Notes under the pieces: generated by a model
What the model saw: the letters and a program-made list of their open reading frames with translations, nothing else
Databases searched by the model: none
Told to the model about the DNA's origin: nothing
Assembly (NCBI GenBank): GCA_033557835.1
Contig: JAWQRO010000437.1
Location: forward strand, 1-39,020
DNA length: 39,020 bases
From: Helochares maculicollis
Lineage: Eukaryota; Arthropoda; Insecta; Coleoptera; Hydrophilidae
Reading direction: 5' to 3'
In this document: positions 1-12,169 of the stretch, piece after piece
How positions within the stretch are numbered: the stretch's first letter is position 1
Layout of the letters: every line of letters starts with the position of its first letter
Program-made: the position numbers and the translations under genes

Positions 1-1681
1 TATAATACGACATGATTATGTCAGGTTTCTTACTAAGAATGAAAATGAAAATAAGTTAACGAGACCTAGAATTAAAAGATTTAAAACATCTTTTTTCTAA
101 TGAGATGAATGAGCTTGACTTTTTCCTTAAACGATCATAAGCGTTGCTCACTCGTAAAATGAACGTTAAGAGCTCTAAAACTTGAATCTCCTGTTTTTAT
201 GACTTTTATCAAGGATTATTTTGACCATATTTCTTGCTTAATGCTTTTCTACTTTGCGAGGAATAAGCGAGCGAATCCCAAGTGAGCGAAGCTAAGGCGT
301 CCTTGTTTCGGTACTACTTTGTTATTTCATTCTTTTGATCGCAACAAAAATACACTATTATGCAAAAAACTAATATTTCATAATTTCTACAGCAACAGAA
401 TATTATGCAAAAAACACAAGCGAAACATAATCAATTGATTTTTCGTCATACAAAATTCTTAACGTAGTGCTTTAAAATTGAAAAACAATCTTGAATTGTT
501 GAAATTCTTGAATTTTGTACCTGATTTTTATGGCTAATAACTATTAAGGTATCTGAGAATTTATATACTACTGAAAACACGTTTATGCCCAAAAAATTTT
601 AGGATAAATAGAACAACAAAAATACAACATTGTGTGAAATAAATATTAAATTTTTCAAAATGTAACCTTTTGTTCTCAAGATGAATACATCTTATAGTAG
701 CTTATAAATCGGAAATACTTGACTTAACTAATTAGGAGTTTCAAAATATATATGTAGTTGGAAATTAAAATATCATGAAAACTCTATTAAGCTTCGCTTA
801 GGCGGATTCGCTCGATTGTCGCTCATATATTTTGGTTGCGTTAAAAAACGCAAACATTTAATGTGCCTTTGTTTTATGACTGCTCTGGCACAGCAGGATT
901 TTGATTACACAAAGAACAAATGTTTCAAAATTTCTACAGCAGCGGAAACGGAATATAATGCAAACAATACATTTATTTTCTGAAGACTCGTAGACATGAG
1001 TCTACTAGTCATGTTTCGTTTGCAGGTAAGGTTGTTATCTTAAATTGTACGCTGTTTTAAAATATAGAGTGGGAAGTAAAATCAACATAATATCCTGGGT
1101 TTTCAGCCCACGTTTAAAAATCTCTAATAATATTTTTTTGTTTTTTCGTGTGTTTAATCCGTTTTGTAATTATAATTTAAGTATGTTTATTCCTTAATGC
1201 ATACCTACCCTGCCAGCAAGCAATGTTTTTTGGATCTTGATGTATTTCTACTTCCCCGCTTAATGAGTAGCTTGAAGTCCATAGTACTACAACTGTTACA
1301 CTCTAGGAACTGTACCTTGATGTGCAGGTAAAGTCTGATTTCCGGGTATCATGTTTTATTCCACACATTGCACATTTTCAAACCATTGGCATTTTCGTTT
1401 CGTGGCTCTTTCGACAGCAACTGAAATACTATAATGCAAAAAATTGATTATTTAACTACAACGTTACGAAATGTGTTCTATTATGTAAAAACTTTCTCAG
1501 GTTTTTTTATAGCAGATAAATGCAATATTGTGCAAACATTTGCTGTATGTAACGATAAAGTTAGTTGACTTAATTTATACGGACTTTGAAAATGTATGTT
1601 TAGCAGGGAAGTAATAAAACTTCAAGACTCTTCACTTACTTTTTACAAATATATATTTGTAAGCGAGTTTTTTAAAGCATC
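1..1681. repeat. Decayed dispersed short repeats, no gene seen
   Basis: I see no credible gene here. Two short motifs recur in degenerate form. The first resembles ACAGCAAC-GAAATAC-TATAATGCAAAAAA, with copies near 341-370, 391-417, 611-640, 938-971, 1414-1445 and 1510-1540. The second is a GC-richer stretch of type AGCGAGCGAATCCCAAGTG at about 263-328, with an inverted relative near 785-823 (AAGCTTCGCTTAGG...TTCGCTCG) and weaker relatives near 2024-2090, 2760-2860 and 2996-3100. In the copy at 263-370 the two motifs are adjacent, so they may be parts of one old repeat unit. Copy spacing is irregular and no terminal structure is visible, so the repeat class is unknown. Confidence 0.45.
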
Positions 1682-2016
1682 TGTATTATCCGGCTCGAAG
1701 GACCAAAAAATGTATCATCCGGTTTGGAAACCAGAAAATGTGCCATCCAACTGGAAGACCAAAAATGTAGCAAGGATCGAAAATACGCACCTCATGCGCG
1801 TCAATACGATCAAGCCAACAATACTATGTGCACTGTATATTATTGTATTTAATCACTTCCCTATGGTATGTACAAAGGCTTACAAATTACGTAATACTAT
1901 TATTTACAGTTGCATACTTAACACTTATCTTAAAACTAAACTTCTTTCTATACCTAACCTATGAGAAAATGGTGGGGACGCCACCCTCTCCCTTCAGCTA
2001 CCCAATAGGACGCAAT
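1682..2016. mobile_element. Solo LTR, copy 1 (decayed)
   Basis: This stretch is the reverse complement of the LTR at 35655-36030, similar over nearly its whole length. It begins TGTATTATCC and ends GACGCAAT, decayed versions of the TG...CA ends seen in the other copy. AGCAT occurs at 1676-1680 and again at 2017-2021, so a 5-bp target duplication is likely, although the exact ends are blurred by mutation. From the left edge it carries about three diverged ~28-bp subrepeats, each with a CTGGAAGACCAAAAATGT-like core. No internal retrotransposon genes follow, which makes it a solo LTR. A 5-bp duplication and a TGTTGCG end (other copy) fit BEL/Pao elements, but that assignment is inference. Open frames that cross it (1596-1964 and 1828-2091) are not host genes. 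Confidence 0.75.
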
Positions 2017-2179
2017 AGCATTTCCATTCTGCGAGAAAGCGAATCTTGTTTGGTTTTTGACGTACTCTTACTTCTTTACTATGCGAGATAAAATACAATA
2101 GATTATGTCCATTAGAGTTCCAAAATTAAGCCATGTTGTCTAGGTATGGAGTGGAAGTGTATTTGTCAGCCCTAAGATT

Positions 2180-2535
2180 ACAAAATCTGAAATTAAACAT
2201 TCATGAGGAACAAGAATGTAAAATGTAGAATATAATATTGACAGCATTAGATTTCTCATCCTGTAGTTTTTAGAATTTTTATCATGAAATTTTATTTGAC
2301 CCTGTAATCTTGAGTCCTAATCACTACAAGCTCAAGATTTTGTCCAGAATTACATTAAGATCAGATATCAAGAATACTTGACAAATACAAAAGACAGATT
2401 TAAGATAAAATATCAAAGATTAAAATTCAATACTAAAAGGATATAGCCTATATATCAGGATTAAATGTTACAGGCCTATGATTTGAAGACTTACGTAATT
2501 AAAGTGTCGATATTAAAATGTTTTTAAAATCAAAA
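2180..2535. repeat. Miniature copy of the CCTGTAA repeat family
   Basis: This block holds pieces related to both large arrays. At 2190-2265 it matches 12170-12270 (shared words such as GCATTAGATTTCTC / ACATTAGATTTCTC and AATGTAGAATATAATATT / AATGCAGGATGGAATATC). At 2255-2320 it has CCTGTAG and CCTGTAATCTTGAG in the same orientation as the 12-15 kb array. From about 2450 it flips to the opposite-strand form (CAGGATTAAATGTTACAGG). At 2484-2525 it matches the higher-order unit of the 19-21 kb array (GAAGACTTACG, then AAAGTGTCGATATTAAAATG). All matches were made by eye. Confidence 0.55.
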
Positions 2536-4244
2536 ATATTTTTCGTTCATTTTTACATAACTTTATTTGGTATTATAAAAATCCGCTAATACTTTTACAC
2601 TATATTTATACACGGAGTTGTTCAATGAGAATCACTCAAAATTTATTATATTTGAAGGGGTTTACAACACATTTAAGCCTGTTAATATACTTAAAAGTAT
2701 ATTTTTGAAACTTGAATCGACCCCAGCATTCAATGTTTTAATTCTTTTGCATGGTCGTTCATTATTGTGTTGTCGCTGCACTAGGGATGAGCGAGCGAAT
2801 GTTTTCATCGTGACTCAAAGCTTTAAATACTCGAATGTTTTTGATTATGAAACGTTGGGTCTATCCTGTAGCTTATTATAGCGGTTCTGTTTCTAAAAAA
2901 GATTGTTCAATACATATTTAACCCACTTAATTCTATCTTCGCTTGTAAATATATAGTTAAATAGTAAATTTATTTTTAAATCGTATTTATTTTTTTATGC
3001 GTCCACATTCTGCAAGAGTTGAACTAGCAAAGCCCAAGTAAACGAAGATTAGTTGATTCTTCACGTGTTCCTGTTTCTTTACTATATGAATTGTGAGATG
3101 AACTTCAATAGTGTTACATTTAGAGTGGTAAACTAAGGTGTAAACTTAAAATTTTAAACCACACACGGCTTGTTGTCAATGGTCAAAATAGCTTAAATGT
3201 CGCTGAAAACGTGAAGATCCGTAAAAATGTCGAGATCGAGTTTTTTCTGATCGAAATACCTTCCTCGAAGAATAATAAAGGGAATGTAAAAAAGACATGC
3301 TATTTTCATACAGAAATAAACAGCCATTATAAATCATCTCGTCGAGAAAATGACAAAAGCAATAAGACTTGGAGGCGTGATTGATCGCTGACACACATAA
3401 GTTATTTATTTAAAAACAGCAGAGAGCGTCGATAATTCGTTGCTTGTGCGGCAAACAAACCGGTTCGCAATCATCGCTTAATTGATATAATTATTATCAA
3501 ATTAATGTTAGTTTGACTTATTCCACTGGAAAAAACCTGATAAATGCTTATTCACGATTTAAATGGCAAATTCTGCGATTAGTTCTTCGGTTTGACTTAG
3601 AAATTCAAAAATCTTGCAGGAATGCCAATAGAACGAGCATGATATGGATCATGCGTGATTTCTTGAAAAAACATCGTGGGAGAAGCAAGAGGGCTGTAAA
3701 ATATCACGTGGAAAGATAGATGTGATATCGAGAGGAACGTTAAGTATCCCTGCAGTATAGTATTTAGTCATTCGATATTAGGGAAAACTCAAAGTAGAGT
3801 GTTTTTAAAGCAGCGAATCAATCTGAGATGAACGTAATAATCTTAGGATGGGAATGTGGATTAAGTGGAGCAAGACGTGGTGCTTTTGGGAGAGTGCGTG
3901 ATTTATCTCGAAAGAAAAATGTATGATGCAATTTCGTGAGAGAAAAGCCTTGTTTTATCTACAGAACGTCTAAAGTAATACGTATAATTTTTTGTAGGTC
4001 CTTGATTAAAACACACACCCTCATAGGTGTAATTAATTAAATAATTTATAATCCAGTTAAATCTCCTAAAGTAAACGCTAGAAGGTTGGGTTTAAATTGA
4101 TTAAAATTAGAGATAGTATAGAGAAATATTAATGTGTAACGTAAGCACACCTTAAGTGTATAAATTTTATTAAACTAGTTTACTGAGAGAAAATTGCTTT
4201 GTGTTGAATATAAACAAAAAGGCTTTATCGCAACTTGATCAGCC
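2536..4244. other. No recognisable gene
   Basis: I see short frames only, none with a recognisable domain. Weak copies of the GCGAGCGAA motif lie near 2760-2860 and 2996-3100. The segment 3120-3960 looks less AT-monotonous than its surroundings and may be single-copy, but no reading frame in it is persuasive. Confidence 0.4.
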
Positions 4245-4247
4245 CTA

Positions 4248-4676
4248 GAAACGACATGAATTCTGCACAACTATGTGTCGATAGATAAACCCATAATTGT
4301 GCAAATTACAAGAGGTAATTAACACTTCTTGGTCTTCACACTTTAGCATGATGGAAGTACAATAAAATAACTCATTCAGTTCACGAACTCCATTGTCAGT
4401 CGGTTGGATGCATCGCCAGCTTTGATCATATATTATTACATGACCTTGAGATTCGATGGGAGCGTGCGTGTAACATGTATTATGATCAAGAAACTTGCTT
4501 ACTCCAAAAGCAAGGCTAGGCTTCAACAGCTGTTCCACACATGTTTGGATACCCTGACCACAGTCAAAATTTAAATGTTCACTCTCCGCTACCGGTACGT
4601 ATAATCTATTACCTAATAAGATAACAGGACGATAAACAAACGAGTTTGGCTTGGTACATAATGAAAAAATTGTAAT
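4248..4676 (-). CDS. Candidate Cys-rich terminal exon, function unknown
   Basis: The minus strand is open for 143 codons, from just after a TGA (4677-4679) to a TAG (4245-4247). Apart from the LINE frame at 37.3 kb it is among the longest stop-free stretches in the window, and unlike the others it is neither low-complexity nor part of a repeat that I can see. The peptide is compositionally normal, with nine Cys (for example FDCGQGIQTC, HNTCYTHAP, SWRCIQP, ISCNLH-like contexts), and no membrane segment is evident. A plausible splice acceptor (a T-run and then ACCAAG, AG at 4650-4651) would start the exon at about 4649 in this frame. An AATAAA on the minus strand lies at 4166-4171, about 75 bp past the stop, as expected for a last exon. 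I do not recognise the family. It could be a genuine host exon, a captured gene remnant or chance. The frame begins without a natural Met upstream of the acceptor. Confidence 0.35.
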
Positions 4677-4679
4677 TCA

Positions 4680-6349
4680 TTACGCTTGACGTTGAATGAG
4701 GCCATTATCAATGCGTTTCCTGCCCTAGCGGATGGTTGATCTAAATGTATTTAATTTTCCTTGCAATAAATGACTGCAAGTAGAGTAAAATTCGCGTTTT
4801 TTCTCCGGGCTCGATATGCAAATGCTACATTTCCGCCTTGTATTTCCTAAGATTCTATTTCATGATCTGATGTGAAGTGATACACCAACCGCGATGGTGG
4901 CGCAGTAGCATGAATGACGAAGCAAAAAATGCGATTTAAATTTAGGTGAAGCATGTAGGAGGTCATAATTTTAGCTGGCAAAATGGTTCCCCAAGAAATT
5001 AATCAACATTTGAGATTAGATCATGTCACCGGAGTGGTAGTAATAAGGCTATTAAATGTTACGCCGTCAAACTCTATCTCGGCAGCATCTTTATCAATTT
5101 AATGGGAGGAGCTGCTTTTAGACGCGTTCAACAAGGATGGAGGGTAATATATTGCTTGTAAAAACATGCATTGTCATGTTGGTAATATTTAAAAGCACAA
5201 TCATGTATATCAATATCGTCACGGAAGCTCAAGCGAGAATGAGAAAGTTTCGCGTTTTTTGAAATTGTGTAGAAAATTGTTGAGAGTCGGATCTATCTTT
5301 TTAAGGATATCTTTTAGTAGACATGTTAGTAATTACCCGCAGTTACGCTTGCGTGCATTTTAGAATTTACTTGATTTTATTCATAACATATTTGCTATGA
5401 TATGATCATAGAATCACTGACGTTTTAATGATGTTTAATATATTATCACCTATAACAAAGATTCATTGTGACTTAATTGATTAAATGTAGATCGTGAAGA
5501 TGATTTGCCCACTAATAGTTTAATTCTATTAGGAAATTTTAGCCATAGCAATATTGGAATAGACGTTGTTATCTTATAATTTTAACTGTCATCCCTTAAA
5601 AGTGAACCTATTATATCAATTTGGTACCGTTATACGTTCATTCGTATAATTTTTGACAAAACAAATTTTATTATTATTCATTCATTTGAATTCTCAGGTA
5701 CTACGCAAGGAAATTTTGAGCCAGATATGCCAACTGTCTTGAATAAAATCATAAAAATCTCAACCACAGCGCAATTTATCGTTGTGATAATAAATGATGT
5801 TTTATTTATTTTGAAAATGCTTTGAATCCATTACGTTTGCGAACTAAAAATTTTGTTATATTATTTGTTGTTCTTATACCACATTTCACTTCTCTTCACC
5901 AAAACAAAGCTACAGAGAATACGACCGACGTTTTTGCATTCCCGCATTACTATATTAACTAACAGGAAGATTTTAAAATATTGCCTGTGTGTGAGTGTAA
6001 ACACAATAGTGGTAATGCTGGAGCGATGAAATTGGACATACGGCTTTTACTACAAAATTTTAGATCTGTAACAACTTTTGAGGCATGTAGGGCCACCGGA
6101 AGTACCTATTTACCTACACAGTTTTGAACTGTTTTCAACTAAACTATGCGTTAAAATAAAGCTGTGCTGTTGAAATTTCTCGCATGGTTTAAATGTAACG
6201 AAAAAATTACAGATTTTCAAACTGATTGGAGCACCAAAACTGCCATGTTTTAATTATTAAAATGTCCGTATCAAATAAACTATGCGAAAAAGTGCTTCAC
6301 TAAAATTGCATCTCAACATAAGAATAAAGTCATTCAAGAAAACAAAGTT
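4680..6349. other. No recognisable gene or repeat
   Basis: I see no coding frame or clear repeat. The part at 4700-5150 is somewhat GC-richer, with stretches such as GATGGTGGCGCAGTAG, but it does not fold into a tRNA and shows no family signature. The rest is ordinary AT-rich intergenic DNA. Confidence 0.4.
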
Positions 6350-8470
6350 ATCTTCTATTATCTACCAAAAGGGTAGGCTGCGTATCCGGCGCAACCAGTT
6401 CGAGCTTCGCTCTCAAATAAGAGTGCCAACCAAAGCTTCTAAGCTCCAGAAACATTCTAGTACTAAAAGTGTCCGCTAACCTTCTATTAAGTTACTCTGA
6501 AAGAAATGTAGTGACAACATTGCTTCACGGTTACCAAATGGAGCCATTATGATATGTAATATAAAGTTTTAATTGACGTTTTTTTTTAACATCTGCAAAA
6601 TGTGTAAGTCGATCAGATTTTTGCTCTTGAATTAAGAACGTCAACTTAAGCGTAAGCTAGAAGAATTCTGCTACTAAAAGCATCAACAAAACTTTTATTA
6701 AATTGCATTAATTATGTATTAACAAATGGAGTCATTATGGTATAAATTAGAAGATGTTAGCTGACGCTTTTAACAGTGGAATGATTTTTAAAGTTCGAAG
6801 CTTAGTTTGACGCTCTTAATTGAAGAGCGAAGCTCAAATCGGCTGCTTGTTTTGCAGATGTTGTTTACGATTCAAAGTGATAAAAAAATTGATTGAGTCC
6901 ACACAAAAATATGCTTCTTCAAGAAAGAGAAATTATATTCTCCCATCTATAAAAGGCGAAAGCTGCGCCTTCGGCGCAGCCGATTCGCGCTTCTCTCTTC
7001 AATTAAGAGGATCAGTTTTAGTTTCGGCTATCCAAAAACATTCAGCTATTAAAAGTGTCAACAAACCTTTTATTCAGTGAACCTTAATGAAATGTATCAA
7101 CAGTAGCATTGCCTTAAGTATTAACAAGTGAAGCTATTATGGTATATAATAAAAATGAGAAAATATGACTTCACTTTCTAGAATAATCACATTCTTTGGT
7201 TGATATTCGATTGGATTTTACAGTTCCCCAAATTTTAAGAAAATTAGATTGAGTTGAGGGTCTTACTATAAAAGCTGTTGTTAGTGAAATAAGTACTCCT
7301 GCTTGTAGATCGTTTTCTATAATAGTACTCAACCAAAGCACCGGAAATTCTATTTTATCAATTTTCGCAAATACTCTATTAAGTAGACTATGGAATAAAT
7401 AAAGTGTTGAACAGGTATTGAAAAAGTGGGGTTTTAGTTCTATATTTTTTTTCTTAAAACTGATTTGTTGTTTCCTTTGGATCGTTAATACCAATTGAAT
7501 CCCGACAAAAAATTGTGATTATCCAAGAAAGTAAAGCATCTACAAAACGTGTAACCTTTTATTCGAGTTACGCTCTTCAATTAAGAGCATCAACCTAAGT
7601 TTTTTAAATCCAGAGGAGTTCTGATACTACAAATGTCCACAAACTTTTTATTAATTTACATTAGAAGAATTGTAACGATAACAGGATTGCCTTGTGTAGT
7701 AATAAATGCAATTATTATGATATATAATAAACGGCCTTAGTATACGCCCTTAAGAGCAGAATGATTTTGGATATTAGCGTCTTTTAGATATAAAGCGTCA
7801 TCAAAATGGTTATTAAATGAATCGTAAAGAAATATATCAACATAAGCTTTGCTTCATGTATTAACAAATGTAGCTATTAATAATTTATAATAAAATGTCG
7901 TAGATGACTCTCTTAATAACAGAATATTTCTGGATATTAGAAACTTAGGTTGACTCTTAAAAATAGAATGTTTTCGGTTGTTAGAACCTTAGATAACATT
8001 CTTAATTGAAGAGCGAAGCTTAAATCGGCTGCGCGGAAGTCGTCGTTTGCACGTTTTACAAATGTTTATGATTCAAACCAATAAACATAATCAGATTGAG
8101 TCGGCACAAAAATATGATCGATCTTGAAAGAGAAGTTATATTCTAACATCTACAAAATGCAGCAAAATTGTTACTAAATGAATCATAAAGAAATCTATCA
8201 ACATTACCTTTCCTTCATGTATTAACAAATGTAGCTATTATAATTGATAATAAAATATCTTAGCTGACTTTGTTAATAGCGGAATGGTTGTGGATGTTAG
8301 AATTTCAGGCTGGTGCTTTTAACATCAGATTGTTTATGAAAATTAGAATCCTAGATTGACGCTCTTACTTAAGAGTAGAATGTTTTCTTAGGTAGCTTTC
8401 TTAAGTGAGGAGCGAAGCTTGATCGGCTGCGCCGAAGGTGCAGCTTACACGGTTTTACACGTGTTAAATT
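6350..8470. repeat. Complex decayed repeat with recurrent hairpins
   Basis: At least four or five decayed copies of a unit of a few hundred bases can be followed by shared phrases. One is TTCT-TACTAAAAGTGTC-AACAAA-CTTTTATTAA, then ATTAACAAATG-AGC-ATTATG-TATA. These lie near 6450-6560, 6665-6755, 7040-7150, 7610-7730, 7805-7895 and 8165-8260. Between them sits a hairpin of type CGCTCTT-AATTG-AAGAGCG (6811-6829; related at 6995-7009, 7572-7588, 8000-8015, 8360-8385), followed by GAGCGAAGCT. A GC-rich palindrome then follows: GCTGCGCCTTCGGCGCAGC at 6962-6980, imperfect GCTGCGCCGAAGGTGCAGC at 8426-8444, and remnants near 6375-6396 and 8028-8035. Hairpin and palindrome occur in both orientations, so units are partly inverted relative to each other. 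No transposase is present. A non-autonomous foldback-type repeat is possible. Confidence 0.6.
6962..6980. repeat. Perfect GC-rich palindrome
   Basis: Arms GCTGCGCC (6962-6969) and GGCGCAGC (6973-6980) enclose the 3-base loop TTC. All 16 arm bases pair. It stands out in AT-rich surroundings and has a decayed relative with a GAA loop at 8426-8444, which is the same structure on the other strand. Confidence 0.85.
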
Positions 8471-11400
8471 ATAACCTTCTAGATGTATCGAACAGGTTTT
8501 GTTTCATAATAAAATTGTTTAGATATTGGTTCTGAATGTGAATTATCCAGATTATTGAGTTTCAGAAGTTTCTGCGCGCGTTATTTGGGATATAGAAGAG
8601 ATTCCTGTTAATTTTCTGTTTTAGATCGTCAGCCATCTGCTGACTATGGTAATTTTTATGTTTTTGTCTCTGCTGTTCATGACTATATCCGGCATCGTTT
8701 TAGTCATTCCGACCTAGCAGCTTTGTGCTTGGTGATAGAGCCTTAATTGCGTGTCCAGTATGTACTTCTAGAGGAAACCCATAAAGTAGGGATGCATTAT
8801 AGAATGAACACGCTTAAATCCTCAAAAATGTAACTAGCTGCCAATTTAATAACGCTTTCCTTGAAATTATTATTCTTATGGCAATATGGTCTTGTAGGTT
8901 TAAAATTTTGGTAACGACGTTTCAAATATTTTACTTTGTATTCTTACTAGGACATGTATTGAATTGCATTGAAAGTGTTAGTATTTTAAGAAATCTTAGA
9001 GAGACTAACCAAAAACAAACTTTATTTCTATTCACTAAAAGAAGATTAAATATCGAAAATCACTTACTATCTGTAACTAAACCGAGCTTCATCCTTTGCG
9101 GATTTTTGCGCGACTTATTGTGTTCTAGAGATTGTTACATTGCCGTTCTGTGTCGTAAATTTAATCACAGAAAGTGGAACCATAATTCAATTTTTATAAC
9201 CTTATTTACTATTGTATACAATTCCTAAATTGTATACAACCTGCATATTTATATTTCTTAGGCTGTGGAACAGAACATGAAAACCAAAGGTATTTCTATG
9301 CCTGCATATCTTGAAAACATAGTTCATTTAGTTGATGACTATGTTTTAAATCCTAGAAATTTAAAAACCTTCATAGAGTAAAAAATCCAGATTACTTATG
9401 CTTTCTCGACCTAACGCAAATATTTAACAGGATAAAGCAATACAAACTTAGATGACGACACATGATTTGCTTGTGATTCAAACACTTATCCTGTTGATTA
9501 AAATCTTAATTACCTCATTATATCTCATTTAACAAAGATATAAGTTTGCAAAAATGTCTGGTTATAAGAAATTAAATTTTAAAAATACAAGTTAATCGAA
9601 AGGGTAATTGTGTTCTATACAGTTCTAGAAATCTGTATTAATGGGTTCAGTTCTGAAACCCTAAAGACATCTAGTGGTCAAATTACACAAAATTTCTGCC
9701 CTATCGATTTGGTAGGACATTAGAGTACACATCGCTCAAAAAGTGTACAGAAAATTAGCAAGATTTAAAAATGTAGTTAATCCAAACCCAGAATCAATTT
9801 CTAATAAAACAAATATGAAACAGGAGCTGTTCAATACATCGAAAAATAAAATTCAATTACAAAGCCATTCAACAAAATCAGTTTGAAAAAGTCGGTCATA
9901 TTCCCTGTAGTTTGCATTTAGTAAAGAGAATTGGAATTTGAAATATCAAAAAGTAATAATATACGAAAGTGGCCGCAACTGCATTCTTATGACATTGTAT
10001 TATAGAGGAGAACGTAGTAAAATGGAGAATCAAATCAAACAGATATGGCAAACAAAGAGATAAGTTAATTGTTTGTTTTTACAAGCTGTGTAAAGCTTTA
10101 CGTTTACGGCTTTACCGGCGGGAAATCAGGGTATTGTTTTCGTATTAGAATTCAGAATGGGTGGTTGCAGGGCTGTTGTGTTAAAATACGTGTAATGTGC
10201 CCGAAGCAGTTTACGTTTTAAACTGAATAAGTTTTAATTTTCCTGTGTATATTCATAATGGCCCCAGAGCCAGGTTTTAATCAGATACACGTTTTGCACT
10301 TCCAGATAAGCTAATGCCTTTACACTTTCCCATATCAAGATTAAATTAAACACTTCAATAGATTATTTAAATAAATCCTAAGCGAGTTGCCAGTTTTGCT
10401 TCTAGACCGCGCCACTAAATTTTTATTTCGCAATAAAAATATTAAAATAGGGTTTCTTTTAAATATAATAAAAACGAAACTTGAAAGTTTTTACCAAAGA
10501 AATGGAAGCAGAGACATAAAGCAATTCTTAACTTGATGACTTATCTGCACGCACTGTCATTACGGAGTTATTTGCGAGGTGGATTGGTATGTTTTTGATA
10601 TATCTTGAAATATTTTAAGGTTTTCCTTTTGAACCGTAATCTCTAAGCCCATTTTTCAGGGCAAAGCGTTCACCCTAAGCGCAAGGCAATATAAATAGAA
10701 GTACTTCTAGCAGAAACATTGAGAAGTTAAATAGGGGTGATATCTTCGTAACAAATGTCTTTTTTAACTAAAGTTGGTGTAACTTTTAATGGTTTTATAA
10801 CGCGCCTCTTATTTAATTCTAATGTTAATGGTGTGGAACTCTCTAATACTAATTGAAGAAACACGGAAAGTTCGGCGTGGGCCCACCCGAAGGTGGCAAT
10901 TTTTTTAAATTCGCGCCAGTGGGAAATAAAAAAGGTTAAAATGACGGAATTATGATTTCGCATTATGTCTTGGTTACTGCCACGCTCTCAGCTGATGCGA
11001 ACGTTAAAACAGAATGACGCTTTCCGCAATAAAAAGCAGATGTTTGGTGTTCATGCATCGTAATGATTTGCAGTAAATTTTGCATATAAGCCGCGTCCAA
11101 GTGGACACATTGAGTAACATTGTATATTTAAGGATTTCGTTCCAACTACACAGCACCGAGATCGTTAAAATTATTATGAGGTTGAACGAATTGTACTTCA
11201 TTTACTCTTTATTGGGCTACATAGTAAATTTATGAGCTAGTTTATGGCGCTGTGACTTTCTTCGCAATTACGTTTCATTCTCCAAATAATACGTGTGATT
11301 AGAGTTTCCGTGGTCGAGTAATTGGGAATCATAAAGTGCATACGTATGAGGAATGAGTCAAGCTGTATATGGAAAACGACACCTATAGGTCGTATTGATT

Positions 11401-12169
11401 TTCCATTTATTATTTCCTTCGTGGCCGCCTACTAAATTTAATTTAAATGCCAGGAGCTATAAAGATATTTTTACATTGCCCCTTTCCTATAACAAGAGAG
11501 CGAAGATATTGTGATCATTTCAAAATTCGACATCAAGACTTTGATAGACTTAAATTTTGAAATAAATATTAAACAGTTTATGGTTATCCATGAGGATTAG
11601 ATTGTAAGTTTTCTTTCAGAGTATAAATAAATTAAAGGAATTTCAATGAGAAAATTAACAGCAGAAGCAGAATTGAGTATTTAATACTTATTTCATATTT
11701 CATTTTATCATTAATGTTTTTTTATTATAGTCTTAAATCTTTGATTAGCGGTTCCTTTGAATATTGTCGATTATTACTGAATTCTTGAGTTTTTGTTGTT
11801 AACCTATTCAATCCTGAAACGCATTTTCGATCTGAATACTTTGAATCTAAAGTCCATGATGTTGATCCTGATATACTGGTGATGGTATTCTAATTTAACA
11901 GAAATGCTAACATTTGCTTAACTCTAGACCCATGGAAGCTACATTCCGCAATATTGACCGAAATAGTAAAATATGATGATGATATAGTTATGACACAGCT
12001 TCACACAGTTTAAATAATACTATTTGATCCTGGCTTGGGAAAGCCTTCTAGTTTATATTCAGTACGAAACAGATGTGAAAATCTTAGGTTTTTAACCTGG
12101 AATTTTAGTCACGATTTTCTAATCTCGAATATTTATCCCTGACAACTATAATAATTCATTCAGGAACAA
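8471..12169. other. No recognisable gene
   Basis: This is AT-rich sequence without a supported gene. The longest open frame, on the plus strand at 8878-9228 (116 codons), has a hydrophobic start but no family features and is followed by nothing gene-like. Minus-strand frames at 10727-10963 and 11004-11201 are equally uninformative. A pair of near-identical palindromes sits at 9211-9222 and 9229-9240. From about 12060 onward, words related to the following array (TTAGGTTTTTAACCTGGAATTTTAG) begin to appear. Confidence 0.4.
9211..9240. repeat. Two adjacent ATTGTATACAA palindromes
   Basis: ATTGTATACAAT (9211-9222) is a perfect 12-bp palindrome. A second copy, ATTGTATACAAC, follows at 9229-9240, 18 bp further on. 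It could be a paired binding site or chance in AT-rich DNA. Confidence 0.4.

Noticed and set aside
1596..2091. Plus-strand open frames of 122 and 87 codons
   Set aside because: They cross the solo LTR at 1682-2016 and have no conserved domain.
4870..4930. GGTGGCGCAGTAG-like stretch suggestive of a tRNA D-arm
   Set aside because: No matching T-arm, anticodon arm or acceptor stem could be found.
8878..9228. Plus-strand open frame of 116 codons with a hydrophobic start
   Set aside because: No family features, no splice or polyadenylation context that I can argue for, and within the length expected by chance in a 39-kb window.
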